In this document: piece after piece, positions 49,462 through 62,200 of the stretch | Numbering within the stretch: position 1 is the first letter of the stretch | Layout: each line of letters starts with the position of its first letter | NCBI GenBank assembly: GCA_034401135.1 | Contig: JAWZSP010000004.1 | Span: 1-64,000, forward strand | Direction of reading: 5' to 3' | DNA from: Volutella citrinella | Lineage: Eukaryota > Ascomycota > Sordariomycetes > Hypocreales > Nectriaceae | DNA length: 64,000 nt | Notes under the pieces: model-generated | Seen by the model: the letters and a program-made list of their open reading frames with translations, nothing else | Database searches by the model: none | Told to the model about the DNA's origin: nothing | Made by a program: the position numbers and the translations under genes

Positions 49462-52400
49462 TTTGAATATTGGGGTTTGAAGGATGTGGTTTGCTTGAAG
49501 AGGTGTCTGTGATAGAAGAGGGAGAAGAGACGGTTGGAGCGGGAGAGCTGTTGGAGGCTTGAAGGCTGTTGTGTTGGAAGCTGTTGAGTTGAGAGCTGTG
49601 CTGAAGAAGAGAGACTGAGGAGACAATGGCAGCTATTTATGCTCTTCCATGAGGCCGATTTGCAATGGGAACATGTCGCCAGTTGCTGCTCGTGCATAGA
49701 GTCATGGCGGACTAATCCGCAACATACTTCCACGCTTGGCCATCATCGCGAAAGGGTAGAGCGAAGGATCAGTGCTGACAGGCAGCATCGACATGGACAA
49801 GGCTCGATGCTCTGTGATGAAAGCGTCTGACACAGCGAGACGGGTAATCATCTCAGTCGTCGGCTCCATGGAGACCTCAGGCGAGGCTTCCACACAGATG
49901 CGCGCTGCCGGAGTTATCATGGGTTGAAACGGCTTGGCGGGGCTGTGAAGGAACACAGATCGCAGGAAACACAAAATACCAGCCAATCAGCGATCCAAGT
50001 GTCTGTTCTCGTAGTCTCGGCAGCCTCAGCAGGCTGAATTGACATCGTGCGGCTCATCGGTGGAGCCCAACGGTCGCAATTGCACCGAGCTTACCTGCGC
50101 TCCCCGAGAGCTGAAAACAAGATCCTTGCCGCTACCCCGCACGCCATTGCCATGAATAACCTTAACAATAGAGTGTGGCGCAGTGCTTGGGCACATGTCG
50201 TTGGTCGGCTTGAAGACTGCGCGGTGTTTGAAACAGGCTGTGATCAAGGGGAAGCCTGTTCCGCCCAACATGCGAAAATGACGCATCGACATTGCATATC
50301 ACGAAACATTCTCGTTTTCTATGCAAGTGGGGGTTCTGTGGGCATCAATAAGTGCTGTGTATATCTCAGTGGTAGGTTCAAGCCTGGCATCCATATCCCC
50401 AAGCGCGATCCAGCCATTTCATCCAATGGTGGGGCGAATACGCTTATTGCTCGAGGCTCTCGCTGCCTCATTTTCGGCCCCCATCTATCGGAGACGCAGC
50501 ACACATCTATTTGCGTGTCACACAACTCGCAGATGCCACCCACACATCAATCCTTCAGCCTTAATTATTCTCCACTTCTATCAGCTGGCCAAGCCTATGA
50601 AACCACATTGGCCCACAACGCGAAGGATCCTGCCATGTATGCCTTACGAGGAGCACTCGACGGCTCTGGCTGCAGCTGCACGACACAGCAACTAGGCGTA
50701 AGGCAACCAAGCATATTGCAGGTTGTCAGCAAGCGGAGATCGCTGCACAGAGCCGGCCATGGTGCCTCTTTCAGCATCAGAGCCGCTTGTGACATGCGGG
50801 CGACCTGTGAAATTTCTTCATTGTTATGCCCCCATATTTCAGCTGAACTGGGATTCAATTCCTCTTAACTTTAACAACATTCCCATTTGTCTACATTCGA
50901 GCCTCTGCATGGCCTAGACTAATGAATCATTACTACCTCAGAAGCGATCCTACATAAGACGGAGTAATGTGACCATTAAGTCGATGTGTCCTGCGCTGTC
51001 TAGTGTCGTTACTTGGGAACGCGGCTGTTGAGTTACTATCCTCTTCTTTCCACCTAAACCACGGGCTGGCTTCGCTAGCACTTTATCCGCGAGAGCCGTT
51101 CCTCACCTCGAGTTTGTTCATGCCAACCGACCTTTCATACCAAAAACCAGCGGCTTCGCAACTGTATTTCTCGAACAAGACGTTCAGGCAATGGCCTTTT
51201 TCAAACACAATTCGTTTCTTCAAGTAGGTGGGGATGCTGCTAGACAATACCCTATACCATGCCGCAACGCTAACCACCGTGTACTAGGATTCCCACAGAT
51301 GGATTCATAAAACAGTCCTATCTCCTCCATCTCGCACATGGCAGTCGCTGGCATGGTGAGGCCTGCATCGACCGAGCGTGTTGCCCTACAGAGCCAGCCC
51401 AGAATTGCCACTGCGACAGCTGCCGCAGAGGCAGAGGAGGTAGCTAATGCACGCAACATTCCGTGACAATCTTGACCCTCTCAAGGTCTTTGAAAATTAC
51501 AGAGGCAAGTCGGGCAGATCACAAACCCTCCACCTTCACGGCCATTGCACACTGTCGACCAGTTCTGAAGATTGAAGAAGCTGTCAAACAACGGTGTGAG
51601 GAGGAATTTATCATTACCTGCACCATGTTTGCCAAGACTTTGAGCGACTGATATTGAGCATGATGCGCCCGCCATGACGCCTCCTGCGCGAGTAATCAAT
51701 GTGCTCTGGCGTGGGAGAACAACCCAGGTGAGAATATGTTCTCAATATGGCTTATCAATCTCATCCGGGCCAAGAAAAATATTTCATAGGCTCGGCGACA
51801 TGGCGCACACCCCCGGCAGGGTGCGGTTACGTTACGAAAATAGCAGACGCATGGATGGCGATGAAGATGGGGCATGCCGGCCAGGACAATTTGCTGCACC
51901 TGGAGGATAGCGTGTGACCGGCGCCTCGGGTCGTCGCTGGTGCTGTACACTGTAATAGTAGACCTTGCATGTCGAGAAGGGAAGGGATCAGAGTCTGGGA
52001 AATCACAACAATGGTCTGTTTGTGCAGGCCAGGTTGCCGGGATGGTGGAAGAAGCCGCTGACGGACCTGGGATGACTCCCCTTGAAGCAACGGCCGGTTG
52101 AGGGTTGAACTCGGCTCATGATCCCCACCTGGACGAAAAAAGGCCCTAATAAACGCATTGCCTCTTCCAGATGGCTGGGTGGGCCTCGGGAGAGACATGG
52201 CAGGGGGGACGTTTGGGCTGTTCTCCACAAGAGGTGGAGATGAAGTACCGAGGTGGAGGGCAGGAGTTGAGGAGATGGACGGATAAGCAAGTACTATTAA
52301 TGCACTGTAGCCAGGCACCCAGACTTGCCAGGACGAAGCGAGGAGGCGAATGGCATGGTGTGGCGAGCTCTTTACTGCTGGTGTGCATGCACAGCTTGGC

Positions 52401-53946
52401 TGCTTTCTGCAGTGTCGCTCCTCGCAGATCGGGATCTGCATTCCATCACCTGGCTCAAGTCATGCACAAGGCAGAGAGCTCAGCAAGCGCCAAGACGGAG
52501 TTGGTGGGCCGGGAGGGGTGGCGGGAAGAATCGAGAGCATCTGGCCAAGGCGATCCAAAAGAAAGGAGAGGTGCGAGGGTAGGCAAGGTAGGGTAGGGCG
52601 GGAGGGAGGGAGGGGCATGGCCGTCCCATTGGGTCTCGAGGGGGATCCAGAGTGCTGTAGGTAATGCTGTGGTATCCATGGCCGAGGAAGAGAGGCGCGC
52701 CTACCGAAGCAATGCAACTGATTGATAACCAGCATCACATCTGAGTAGCGGCGCGAGTCGTGGCGCTGGCACCGACGTCGGAGGACGCGGGCGCCACAGA
52801 CAGGACTGCGCTCAATACACTCAATGCACTGCGACCAGTGTCACAGAAACGCGGCGAGAGGAAACAAGGTTAAATGTGAAAAAAGAAAAAAGGAGAGGGC
52901 CCTCCTCTTAGCTCCTCCTCATCACCTAGTCGGACAGGGGGGTTGTTTGGGTCGCAGCATGATCCATGGTCTAGGGAGGAGGTCATCGACGAATGATGCC
53001 CAAACAGGACAGCTCCAGTGTAATTAGCAGCCTTGAGGCTAAGTACTGGCAAATCACACGTCCGCAATAGTAGTGCTCGGGCGGTGGGGGCGGGGTTTTC
53101 TTCATTTTGCGATGCCGGCAGTGGAACGCCACAGCACCCATCCGTCTCCCAGGGCCGCCCAGTGACAGGCGTCCACATTGCTAATGGCTTCTGTCAGCCC
53201 TGGAAGCGCCTCTGGCTTTGCAATAAATTAGCCCTGTGACGCCCGAGCCGCCCACGTCTCCAAGCAGCGCCCGACAAGGCGCGACGGGGTCCAACGTGTG
53301 GTGCACCTGCATGACACGACATGGCCGGATTGCGAGGTGGGGTGAGCAGTTGCCAGAGGACGACTGTAGAGCTCAATGGCGCTTGCATTGGCTGCTGCTT
53401 CATCGCATTACATGGACGAGGCTTTGGTGGGCATCGTGCACATTGTATGCACAATAGACTGACGACGGGAGCTGGTCGAGGTAGCTAGTATTGATAAATT
53501 ATGTTAATTAATTTATTAATTAATTACTGGAGCATCAAATCACGGCCCAGATGACGCTTCAGGGCGCCAAGACGGGCTGGGGACGGATGCTGTCGTAAGT
53601 CGCATCGGCGCTCAGTGGTTCGCAGCAGAAAATCCTGCGCTGTGGCCCACCCGCATCGACAAGGCACCATCTCTAGCCTAATAGGTACTTTCTTTCTGGG
53701 CGGGATTAAGACCAGCACTGCTACGACTCGACATAGATGCACTCCGGCCACAACTCCGCCTTTGTCATTGCCGCCGACTGTCGATGCAAACCCTGGCTTT
53801 CCCGTACCACTGCCTATGCTGCATGACAGTCACCCCACGCACACTGACGACGGCTCAACGCTATTCCACGCCAGGCTGTTTGTCCCTCTATCCGCATGAC
53901 CTTTGGCCCTTTGGTCTCCCACCCAGCGCTCTCATACCATTCCATT

Positions 53947-53983
53947 GCCATGCCATGCCATGCCACGCCACGCCATGCGAGCA
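53947..53983. repeat. 5-bp CATGC/CACGC tandem repeat
   Basis: Seven successive units of catgc or cacgc (gccatgccatgccatgccac and on). Confidence 0.8.
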
Positions 53984-54841
53984 TCCCACATGTCATGCCT
54001 GGGCGCGTTAGAAATCACCTCCCTCCCTCCCCCCCACACCACGCACGGGGCATTGGCTTACCCAACGCCACTCGCGCCACCAGCCGGGTCTCTTGGCTTG
54101 GGGCCAGGCCAAGATGATGCCGAGCCGGTGGTGTAGAGACGGTCAATATCCGTCGGGTTGGTGGACTATCGCCAAGGTATGAGCTACCCATCATGTGCTA
54201 TGTCCGCTGGTCAATGCCTTGCTGCCGTTGCCCAAGACCTTCGCGGCGTCTTCCGTGGCTCTGGTCGACTTCCAAGGCCGGCCGTCTACTCAGTCACGTC
54301 CTATGCCGAACGGCGAATGCGGCAGTTCGGTTCGCTGTCTGTCTCCATGTTTCACATCGGATGCGATGTGGCGTGGACCGCCAAACCAAACCACCACCTC
54401 GACACCTGCTGTTGTTGCGTCTCCGAAATGATCCGATTCAGGCTCTTTTGCCAAGAGCCTAGCAGTCTCTTGCTTGGCACATGGTCCATCAATCGGCTTG
54501 GCCTTGTTCGTCCTCTGGCTCCGCAGTGTCTCCGAGTTGCTGCCCGCCCTCCCGTACACATCCCGGCCGCCAGGGGTCCACCGGCCGTGGAAATAACAAT
54601 TAAGGTCGCGGGTGCTTGTGGGAGGAGGCGTCCTCTAGGCTCATGCTGGACGCCTCTTCGGGGCTGAGGGGGGGGGGTTGCGTGGACACTGGACAGGGCG
54701 AGGAGGGAGAAGATTTCTGCTCCGTGCTCCACCGCCATGACCATCCCACGACCAATGGCCTTGTCCAGCGTCGTATTAACCTCAGACCAAGGGCTCCGCA
54801 GATGGCGCTAGCGATAATCAAGGGAGGGGGCCTGATTGTGG

Positions 54842-54853
54842 ATCTTATCTGAT
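54842..54853 (-). promoter_or_regulatory. GATA-type iron-regulator site upstream of siderophore transporter
   Basis: The minus strand reads ATCAGATAAGAT. ATCWGATAA is the consensus bound by fungal iron-dependent GATA repressors (SreA, Sre, Urbs1). It lies about 310 bp upstream of the transporter start, so repression in iron-replete cells is predicted. The match is exact over nine bases; function is inferred. Confidence 0.6.
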
Positions 54854-55161
54854 CATCAGTTCACCTCCGTTGCGACGCGCACGCCGGCGCCGGATGGTGG
54901 TTTGCTTGGTGTAGTACTACTACTAGCAATTATGTACTATGTAGTACAGTGCTCCGTAGTGGAGTTGGTTCGATGGGCCATGGCCATGCCGACCAGACCA
55001 TCGGCGCCTGCAGGTTCGTTCGTCTGGCCAAGGCCCGCAGGAGGGGAGAGACCCTGGGAACAGACGGCAGCTTAAAAAGTCAGACATTGCCCACCTGTTG
55101 CCGCCCCAAGGCCCAAAGCTCAACTGGTTTCCATCAACAGCTTCCGGCTCCGTCAAAGACA

Positions 55162-57161
55162 ATGGCTGCCACCACAGAGACTCGCGACGGCGCTCCGCCC
55201 GCCGACATGGACGTGGAGAAGCACACTGTCAACGAGATCACTGACGATCTCAAGGACAACTCGGACGTCGACTCGGCCAACTTCCAGGCCGGTGTGGGAC
55301 GCGCCCGAGCCATCACCTCCATCTGGTCCAACCGCACCATGTGGCTCATGTTTGCCCTGTGAGTGACCTTGCTTAGGCTGTCTCAAGTGCCATATCTCAT
55401 CTGCTAATGCCTCCAGCCTCTACCTCGTCTCGTTTGTCGACATGCTCGTCACCAACGTCGAGGGCACCCTCAACCCCTACATCACCTCGTCCTTTGGCAA
55501 GCACGGCCTCCTGGCCACGGCTGGCGTCGTCGCCACCATGATCAGCGGCTGCTTCAAGCTCACCCTGGCCAAGGCCGTCGACATCTGGGGCCGCGTCGAG
55601 GGCTTCATCGCCATGGTGCTGCTCGTCGTCATCTCCCTCATCATGAAGGCCACCTGCAAGAACATGGAGGCCTACTTTGGCGCCCACACCCTCTACTGGG
55701 TCGGCCACCTGGGCATGATGTACGTCGTCGACGTCATGGTCGCCGACATGACCACGCTCAAGAACCGCATGATTGTCTTTGGCATCAACGGCACGCCCCT
55801 CATTGCTACCGTCTTTGCCGGCCCCAAGATTGCCACCCGCTTCTACAAGGAGCTCAACTTCCGCTGGGCCTTTGGTGCCTTTGCCATCATCACTATTGGT
55901 GTCTGCATTCCCGTGGCCATCGTCATGCTCATCATGGAGCGAAAGGCCCAGCGCGCCGGCGAGCTCGAGAAGATCAAGTCCAACCGCACCTTTTTGGAGT
56001 CTGTCAAGCACTACCTCATCGAGTTTGACGGTATGTTGAGCCCGCTTTTTTGCAATTGACGTGTTCTGTGACGCAAAAACTAACCCAGTGTCTAGTGATC
56101 GGCCTCATCCTCGTCACTGCCGTCTTCTGCCTCATCCTGCTGCCCTTCAGCATCGCCGTCTACGCCCCCAAGGGCTGGGCCTCGGGCTACATCATCGCCA
56201 TGGAAGTCCTCGGAGTCGCCTGCGTTCCCGCCTTCTACGTGTGGGAGAAGTACTATGCGCCCGTCAAGTTCCTCCCGTGGAAGTACCTCAAGGAGCCCAC
56301 CATTATCGGCTCGTGCCTCCTCTACGGCGTCATGTTCATCTCCTGCTTGTAAGTGGACCTGATGAATCCCCATTCTTTTGCACTGAAACGTCGATTTCTA
56401 ACATGATTGAACCAACAGCACTTGGAACGGCTACTTTGGCTCCTATCTTCAGGTCGTCCACCGCCTCGACATGGATACGGCCATGTACGTCCTCAACGCC
56501 TACTCCCTGACTGCCGCATTCATTAGCCCCATTGTTGGCGTGTAAGTAACATCCTACATGTATTGATCTCCCAGATTCTGATCGTAACAGGCTTATCCGC
56601 TGGACTGGAGACTTCAAGTGGACTGCCTATACTGGTGTCCCAATCATGCTGCTTGGCACCGTCCTCCTTATTCCCTTCCGCACCCCCAGCACCCACGTCG
56701 GCCTCCTCACCATGACCCAGGTCCTCAACGGTCTTGGTACTGGTATCTTTACCACCAGCGCCCAGATTGCCATCATGGCCCCCGTCACCCACCAGGAAAT
56801 TGCCGTCGTCATCGCCATCTGGGGCATGTTCGGATCCATCGGCTCCTCTATCGGCTTCGCCATTGCCGGTGCCATCTGGAACAACGTCCTCCCCGGTGAG
56901 CTGCTCAAGCGCCTCCCCGAGTCTGCAAAGAACCAGTCGGTCGAGATCTTTGGCGACATGGTCCTTCAGATGTCTTTCCTGGATGGCACTCCCGAGCGTG
57001 AGGCCATTGTCGACGCCTATGCTGTCGTCCAGCGAAAGATGGTTATCGCCGGTGTCTGCATCGTTCCCCTGTGCGCCGCTTCCATCTGGCTCTGGAGGAA
57101 CATCAACGTCAAGAAGATTGAGGAGGAGCACGGCCAGCAGACCAAGGGACGCGTCTACTAG
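55162..57161 (+). CDS. MFS siderophore-iron transporter (SIT family)
   Basis: Five exons: 55162-55358, 55417-56030, 56096-56348, 56419-56541, 56591-57161; introns 49-70 bp, all in frame; 585 residues. A 65-residue hydrophilic N-terminus precedes about 14 membrane segments, as in fungal siderophore:H+ symporters (Sit1/Arn/MirB). Family-typical stretches include LVSFVDMLVTNVEGTLNPY, the RVEGF loop after ILWG-like sequence, and WNGYFGSYLQVVHRL. Such proteins import ferric siderophores at the plasma membrane under iron starvation. An exact SreA-type GATA site lies upstream. The 3' end faces the enoyl-CoA hydratase gene, 315 bp away. Substrate specificity cannot be read from sequence. Confidence 0.88.
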
Positions 57162-57476
57162 ACGCTCCCCTAGCGCAGTTGCCTGGCTTGGTGCCTGGCT
57201 TGAAAGGAAAAGGATTGGAGTAATGGTGTGTGCACTCTCAGTACGTGGTAGAGTTGCATGGTAATCTGTGGCGGGACAGCGATTCAGCTACGGCCGGCTT
57301 ATACCCAGTAATGATTGAACTTGATTGTCTACGGAGACGGAAAGGACCCTGCAGGACAGACATCAATGCCTGGAGCAAGATCACAGTAGTCGCTTAATGA
57401 CAAGATTTTCATTTAAACCCGTGGCCCAGATGAAGGGTTGAAGCTTACTACCTCGTGTGCTCTCCTTCAAAGCAAC
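57162..57476. terminator. convergent 3' region of transporter and hydratase genes
   Basis: 315 bp between two tail-to-tail stop codons; both transcripts must end here. No classical AATAAA was singled out, but AT-rich segments (aagattttcatttaaa) near 57402 could serve the plus-strand gene. Confidence 0.3.
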
Positions 57477-58532
57477 TTACAGCTTAGATTTGGCCACTGT
57501 GGTTGGTGCTCTTGTATCAATCTCTGGCCACCATGGGTAGTGTGGTGGGCCGTCCTGTTCCAGCGTGGCAGTGAAATTGGGCTTTCTCTTCTCCATGAAG
57601 CTCTTGACGCCCTCGATGCAATCACTGCTTAGGTTAGACATGCCTTGCTTTATTCATAGACCAGGGCCGACTTACGGGGCGGTAAACAGGTGAGAAATGA
57701 TGGTGCTGTCGAGCAGGTGCGCTTCTTCGGCACTCGAAGGACCTCGCCACATCAGTTGGCGGCTTAGGTGGCCAGCAACGCCAGAAACGTCCTCTGCAAT
57801 GTTGGTCGCGAGCTGCAGTGCCCTCTTGACAACCTCTTCTTTGGTATCCAGGACTTCATGGAAAAGCGTGGAGAAGTGCTTGGAGTCACCCTTGTAGACG
57901 TCCCCAGTCGCAACGAGGTACATGGCCGTTGAATGGCCCACCAGTCGGGGAAGGAAAAATGAGGAGCATGCTTCCATGACGAGGCCGCGGCGGCCGAAGA
58001 CGAAGCCATACTTGGAGCCCGAGTGCGCCAGCCGGATGGTAGCGGGGAGCGTCATGGTCATTCCCACGCCGACGGCAGAGCCATTCAGAGCAGCAATGGT
58101 GGGCTTGCGGCAGCGATGGATAGCCAACGCCACGCGGCCACCACTAGCAGTTTGATAAGCAAGACGGATTGCCATCCGGGACTGGGCCTCGACTTACCCG
58201 TCTCTGTGATCCTTGGGCCGCTCGGCCTGCTGTCGCTTGCCGCCACCAGGGAAACCAATCTCAAGATCAGCGCCCGCACAGAAGGTTGTGCCAGCGCCCA
58301 TCAAGACGATACACTTGACCCGCTCATCAAGATCGAACATGGAGTAGCAGAGCTCCATGTCCTGCATCATCTGTCCGGTGAAGGCATTGTGTTTCTTGGG
58401 CCTGTTGAGCGTCACGATGACGACGGGCGTGGCTGTGGGGGAAGACGCGGGATAGTGCGAGACGCTGATGTCCTTGACGGGGAGATTGGTGTAGGACTCG
58501 GGGATCTGGACTGTCTTTGCGTTGGACGCCAT
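57477..58532 (-). CDS. peroxisomal enoyl-CoA hydratase/isomerase, PTS1
   Basis: Exons 58532-58198, 58143-57676 and 57627-57477, introns 54 and 48 bp in frame; 317 residues. It has the crotonase fold: LNRPKKHNAF, oxyanion-hole FCAGADL (84-90) and the second oxyanion segment ALNGSAVGVG (131-139). The last three residues are Ser-Lys-Leu, a perfect PTS1 for peroxisomal import. Crotonases hydrate or isomerise enoyl-CoA esters in beta-oxidation; in fungi one also acts in the peroxisomal steps of fusarinine-type siderophore synthesis (SidH). The adjoining siderophore transporter and the shared GATA motif make the latter attractive but unproven; fatty-acid or toxin side-chain roles (AKT3-like) remain possible. 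Confidence 0.88.
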
Positions 58533-59216
58533 TGTCGAGAGTCTACGGATGGTGTCTCTTGTGTTTCTATGTCGTGGACAAGATGCTCCACTCGACGGCG
58601 ATGCTCCAAGCCTATTAGAGGAGTTTTGTTCGGCAGTTTTGAAAAAGACGTCTGGGGCTGACCTCGGCTCGCTGTGTCAGAAAGGATGATGCTGTATGGT
58701 GGCAGCCAACCATGTTCTGGGGAGGCGGGGGTGTGTACCTCTACCTCCTTGGCTGAAGTCGCATTGGCCTGGGACGGATCAGCCCACCAGAGGCCAGCCC
58801 AGCCCCGGGGTACAGATACTTTGGCAATCGCCATGGGGTGCGCTCGGTGTTTTGTGGGGCCGTTCGATGCCTGCCGTGGCAGGCCACCACGAATGCTGGT
58901 TGTGCGGGGTAGATGCATTACGACAAATATTTATGCCATGCTTGCCATCTTTATCCGGATTGTGCAATCAGACAATGTTTCATCAAAACGATTGATACAT
59001 GCTCGCAAGACTCGGGATGGATCGAGGTCAGATAAGATGAAACCACTAAGAATTGATGCTTGTATTGTCTAATAACAAATATTGGCCACCCCCTCCTTCC
59101 TTCTCATGTCATTGACTCATTGAGGTCGCGATAAATGCACATGAACAGTCAGTGTAACCTCTGTTCAATATCACGTTGACCTAGCCGTGTAAATGTGCAT
59201 AAAGCCGCCGATTCGT
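58533..59216. promoter_or_regulatory. upstream region of enoyl-CoA hydratase gene
   Basis: About 680 bp holding the hydratase promoter and the 3' end of the repeat-protein gene. The GATA motif at 59028-59038 is the only site I could single out. Confidence 0.4.
59028..59038 (+). promoter_or_regulatory. GATA-type motif shared with the siderophore transporter promoter
   Basis: TCAGATAAGAT is identical over 11 bases to the site upstream of the transporter (there on the minus strand at 54852-54842). It differs from the SreA consensus ATCWGATAA only at the first base (G for A). It lies about 500 bp upstream of the hydratase start. Confidence 0.45.
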
Positions 59217-62200
59217 TTACTTGCGACGGGCACGCTTCTCAGCAACCGCCCTGATCTCGGCCACGGCCGCGGCGAAGCGCTTGGCCGGCCCAGCCAGCTC
59301 GTCCACCTCTTCGCTCAGGAGGTTGACCACCCTGGAAGCGGCGCCCAGCATGCCACCTGGTTGAGATTCTGTTAGTAACGCTTTCTCGTCTTCCGCTCTA
59401 GGGACTTTGCTCAACTTACCGTTGTCTTCTCGCTTGACGACGGGAGGCCCGACATCGCGGGGAACGGGAGTCATGGCCATGGACCTCGCAAACTTGGGCA
59501 GGTTGGGGCATGTGCACTGCACGCCCTGGAGCACCTTGGTGAGCGTACCCATGTTGACCTTGCTCAGATCAATGACCCCGGCGGCATTGATGGCGTTGAG
59601 AAGGCGGGTGAAGTCGCCTCCCAGACCGCCGAGGTTGGGCAGCGTCTTGATAAGGTCCACGAGGCCACCCACGCCGTTGGGCAGAAGTAGTTTGACGAGA
59701 TCCTGGAATCCGGCGCCGGTGGGCAGCGCCTTGAGCAGCTGGCCGAGCAGGTCCTCCAGGTTGCCGCCAGTAGGGAGACCCTTGAGGAGATTCTGCACAA
59801 GGTCGCGCAACGGGGAGCTGTCGGGCAGGTTCTTCAGCAGGCCCTGCAGGATATCCTGAAGGTTTGCGTTGTTTGGAACTGCCTTGAGAACGTTGTTGAT
59901 TGCCGTCTTGAGCGCAGAGCCATCAGGCAGGCTCGCAGCTAGGTTCTTGAGCAGGTCGGTGATAGTACTAGACTGAGGAAGACCCTTCAGCAGGTTGCTC
60001 AGGAGTTGTTCTAGGCCCTGAGCGTTGGGAAGTCCACTGAGCAGGCTGTTAAGGAGATCTCTGAGGGGCGATGCGTCGGGCAGGTTCTTCAGCAGACCTT
60101 GGAGGATATCCTGAAGGTTCGCATTGTTAGGTAGTGTCTTGAGGACATTATTGATCGCGATCTTGATCGGAGACGTGTCGGGCAGGCTCGCGGCTAGGTT
60201 CTGAAGCAGGTCAGTGACAGAGCTAGCCTTAGGCAAACCCTTGAGAATGTTGTTCAGCAGCTCCTCCAGGCCCTGACCAGTGGGAAGACCACTGATCAGC
60301 TTGTTAAGAATATCCTTGAATGGCGATGAGTCGGGCAGGTTCTTGAGCAGACCCTGGAGGATATCCTGTAGGTTGGCATTGTTAGGAAGTGTCTTAAGGA
60401 CATTGTTGATCGCGATCTTGATCGGAGATGTGTCGGGCAGGCCCATGGCCAGGTTCTTAAGTAGGTCAGTGAGAGAGCTAGCCTTAGGTAGCCCCTTGAG
60501 AATGTTGCTCAGCAGCTGCTCCAGGCCCTGGCCGGTGGGAAGACCACTGATCAGCTTATTAAGAACATCCTTGAATGGTGATGAGTCAGGCAGAATCTTG
60601 AGCAGGCCTTGGAGGACATCCTGAAGATTGGCATTGCTTGGGAGATTCTTGAGGATGGTGTTGAGCGCGATCTTGAGCGGGGAGGTATCCGGCAGGGTTG
60701 CAGCCAGACTCTTGAGCAGGTCAGGGAGAGTGCTGGCCTTGGGTAGACCCTTGATCAAGTTGCCCACCAACTGCTCCAAGCTCTGGCCGCTGGGAATGCT
60801 GCTGATCAGGCCAGCGAGGACGTCCTTGAACGGCGAGGTGTTGGGCAGGTTCTTCACGCTATTGAGCAGGTCATCCAGTTTGGCATTATCGGGTAGGTCC
60901 TTGAGGATGGTCTGGAACGTCTTCTGCAGCTCGGAACCGGTGGGGAGGTTCCTGGTAATGGTGACGATGATCTGGTTCAGGTTGGGGTTGGGGGGCAGGC
61001 CGTTGAGAAGGTTCTGAAGGAGGCCCTGGATGTTAGTGTTGGGCAGACCCTTGAAGAAACCCTCGAGCAGCTGCTGGATGTTGCTGAAATCGGGGAAGAG
61101 CTTCTTGAGGAAGTCTTGCAGATTGGTGGCGTTGGGGAGAAGGTTCTTGATGAGATCCTGCAAATCAGTACCGTTGGGGAGAAGCTTCTTGAGCCAGTCT
61201 TCGAGGTTGCCAATTCCACCAATTCCACCAAGGCCGCCGCCGAAAATCTGCTGAAGGACCTTGTCGATGGGGGTTCCGTTGGCCAAACCAGCAGCTATCC
61301 GCTGGAGGAGGTTCTTGAAGGCTCCGTCGTTGCCGAGGTTGCCGAGCAGCTTCTGGAACAGCTGGCGCACGGGTCCTCCCTTGGAAATACCGTCGAGGAG
61401 GTTCTGGAGCACCATTCGCAGAGGTCCCTGCTTCATGCCGTCAACGAACTTCTGCAGAAGCGACCTGATGGGGCCGCCCTCCATGGCGCCGAGGAGTCGC
61501 TGCCAGAAGATATCGATCTTCGGTTGGCCCAGGCCACCGAGCAGGTTCTTAAGCAGTCCCTGCAATCCGCCGTTGCCGAGGCCGCCGAGCAGCTTCTGCA
61601 ACACGTCCGGCAGGCCCTGGATATTCAAACCACTGAGAAGCTGCTGCAACAAGAGCTCCAGCGGCCTGCCCTTCACACCCTTCAAAATTCCCTCAAGTAG
61701 GTTGTTGAGATTGTCGGCGGCAATTCCAAGGCTGGACAGCAGCTTCTGCAGGTTGATGTTGAAGGAGTTGGCCAGGAGAGGGCCCAGAATCTCGATGGGT
61801 CGGGCGCCGCTGCCGAGGAGAGATTTGATGAGGATGCCAATGTTTGTGATCAGAGGCTGCAGGGCTCCAGAACCGCCCTGGAGGAGGCCGCTCAGGCTCT
61901 TGAGGAGGTTGATGATGGGCTGGGCAAGTCCCTGGAGCACACCGGGCGCCGCAACACCAGTCAAAGCTGCCAGTAGCTGATCGATGGGGATCCTGGGGAT
62001 ATTCTTGGGCTGGATGGCCTGGTCGAGAAGTTGGGAGACGCCATCGAGAACGCCGCAGATGACTTCGGCGGCATCGCCGAATGGACTCCCGGCCTGTCGC
62101 GGAGTGATGCCACGGGGGTCGATCAGAATCTGAGCGGGTGTTAGCAAACTCAGGGCCAGCAGATGGCCTCATTGAACTCACCAAAGCCCCGAACTCGGGC

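Larger units (their letters stand above)
49462..55161. other. 5.7-kb region with no supported gene
   Basis: Open frames exist on both strands (for example 50047-50868 plus, 273 codons; 51827-52441 minus, 204 codons; 54158-54667 plus, 169 codons) but none shows a domain, a signal peptide or a consistent splice model. The DNA is GC-normal, so this is not a RIP block. It contains G-rich runs (52593-52617, 54665-54678), a CATGC repeat (53947-53983) and an AT-rich ttaattaa tract (53500-53526). Its right end is the upstream region of the siderophore transporter. Unrecognised short genes or long noncoding RNA are possible. Confidence 0.4.

Noticed and set aside
50047..50868. 273-codon plus-strand open frame
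   Set aside because: No domain, signal peptide or protein-like composition; overlaps equally long frames on the other strand.
52171..52596. 141-codon plus frame and overlapping minus frames
   Set aside because: Composition is dominated by Gly/Arg/Ser from G-rich DNA; no supporting feature.
61116..61980. Long plus-strand open frames of about 200-240 codons
   Set aside because: They mirror the 17-residue repeats of the minus-strand repeat protein.
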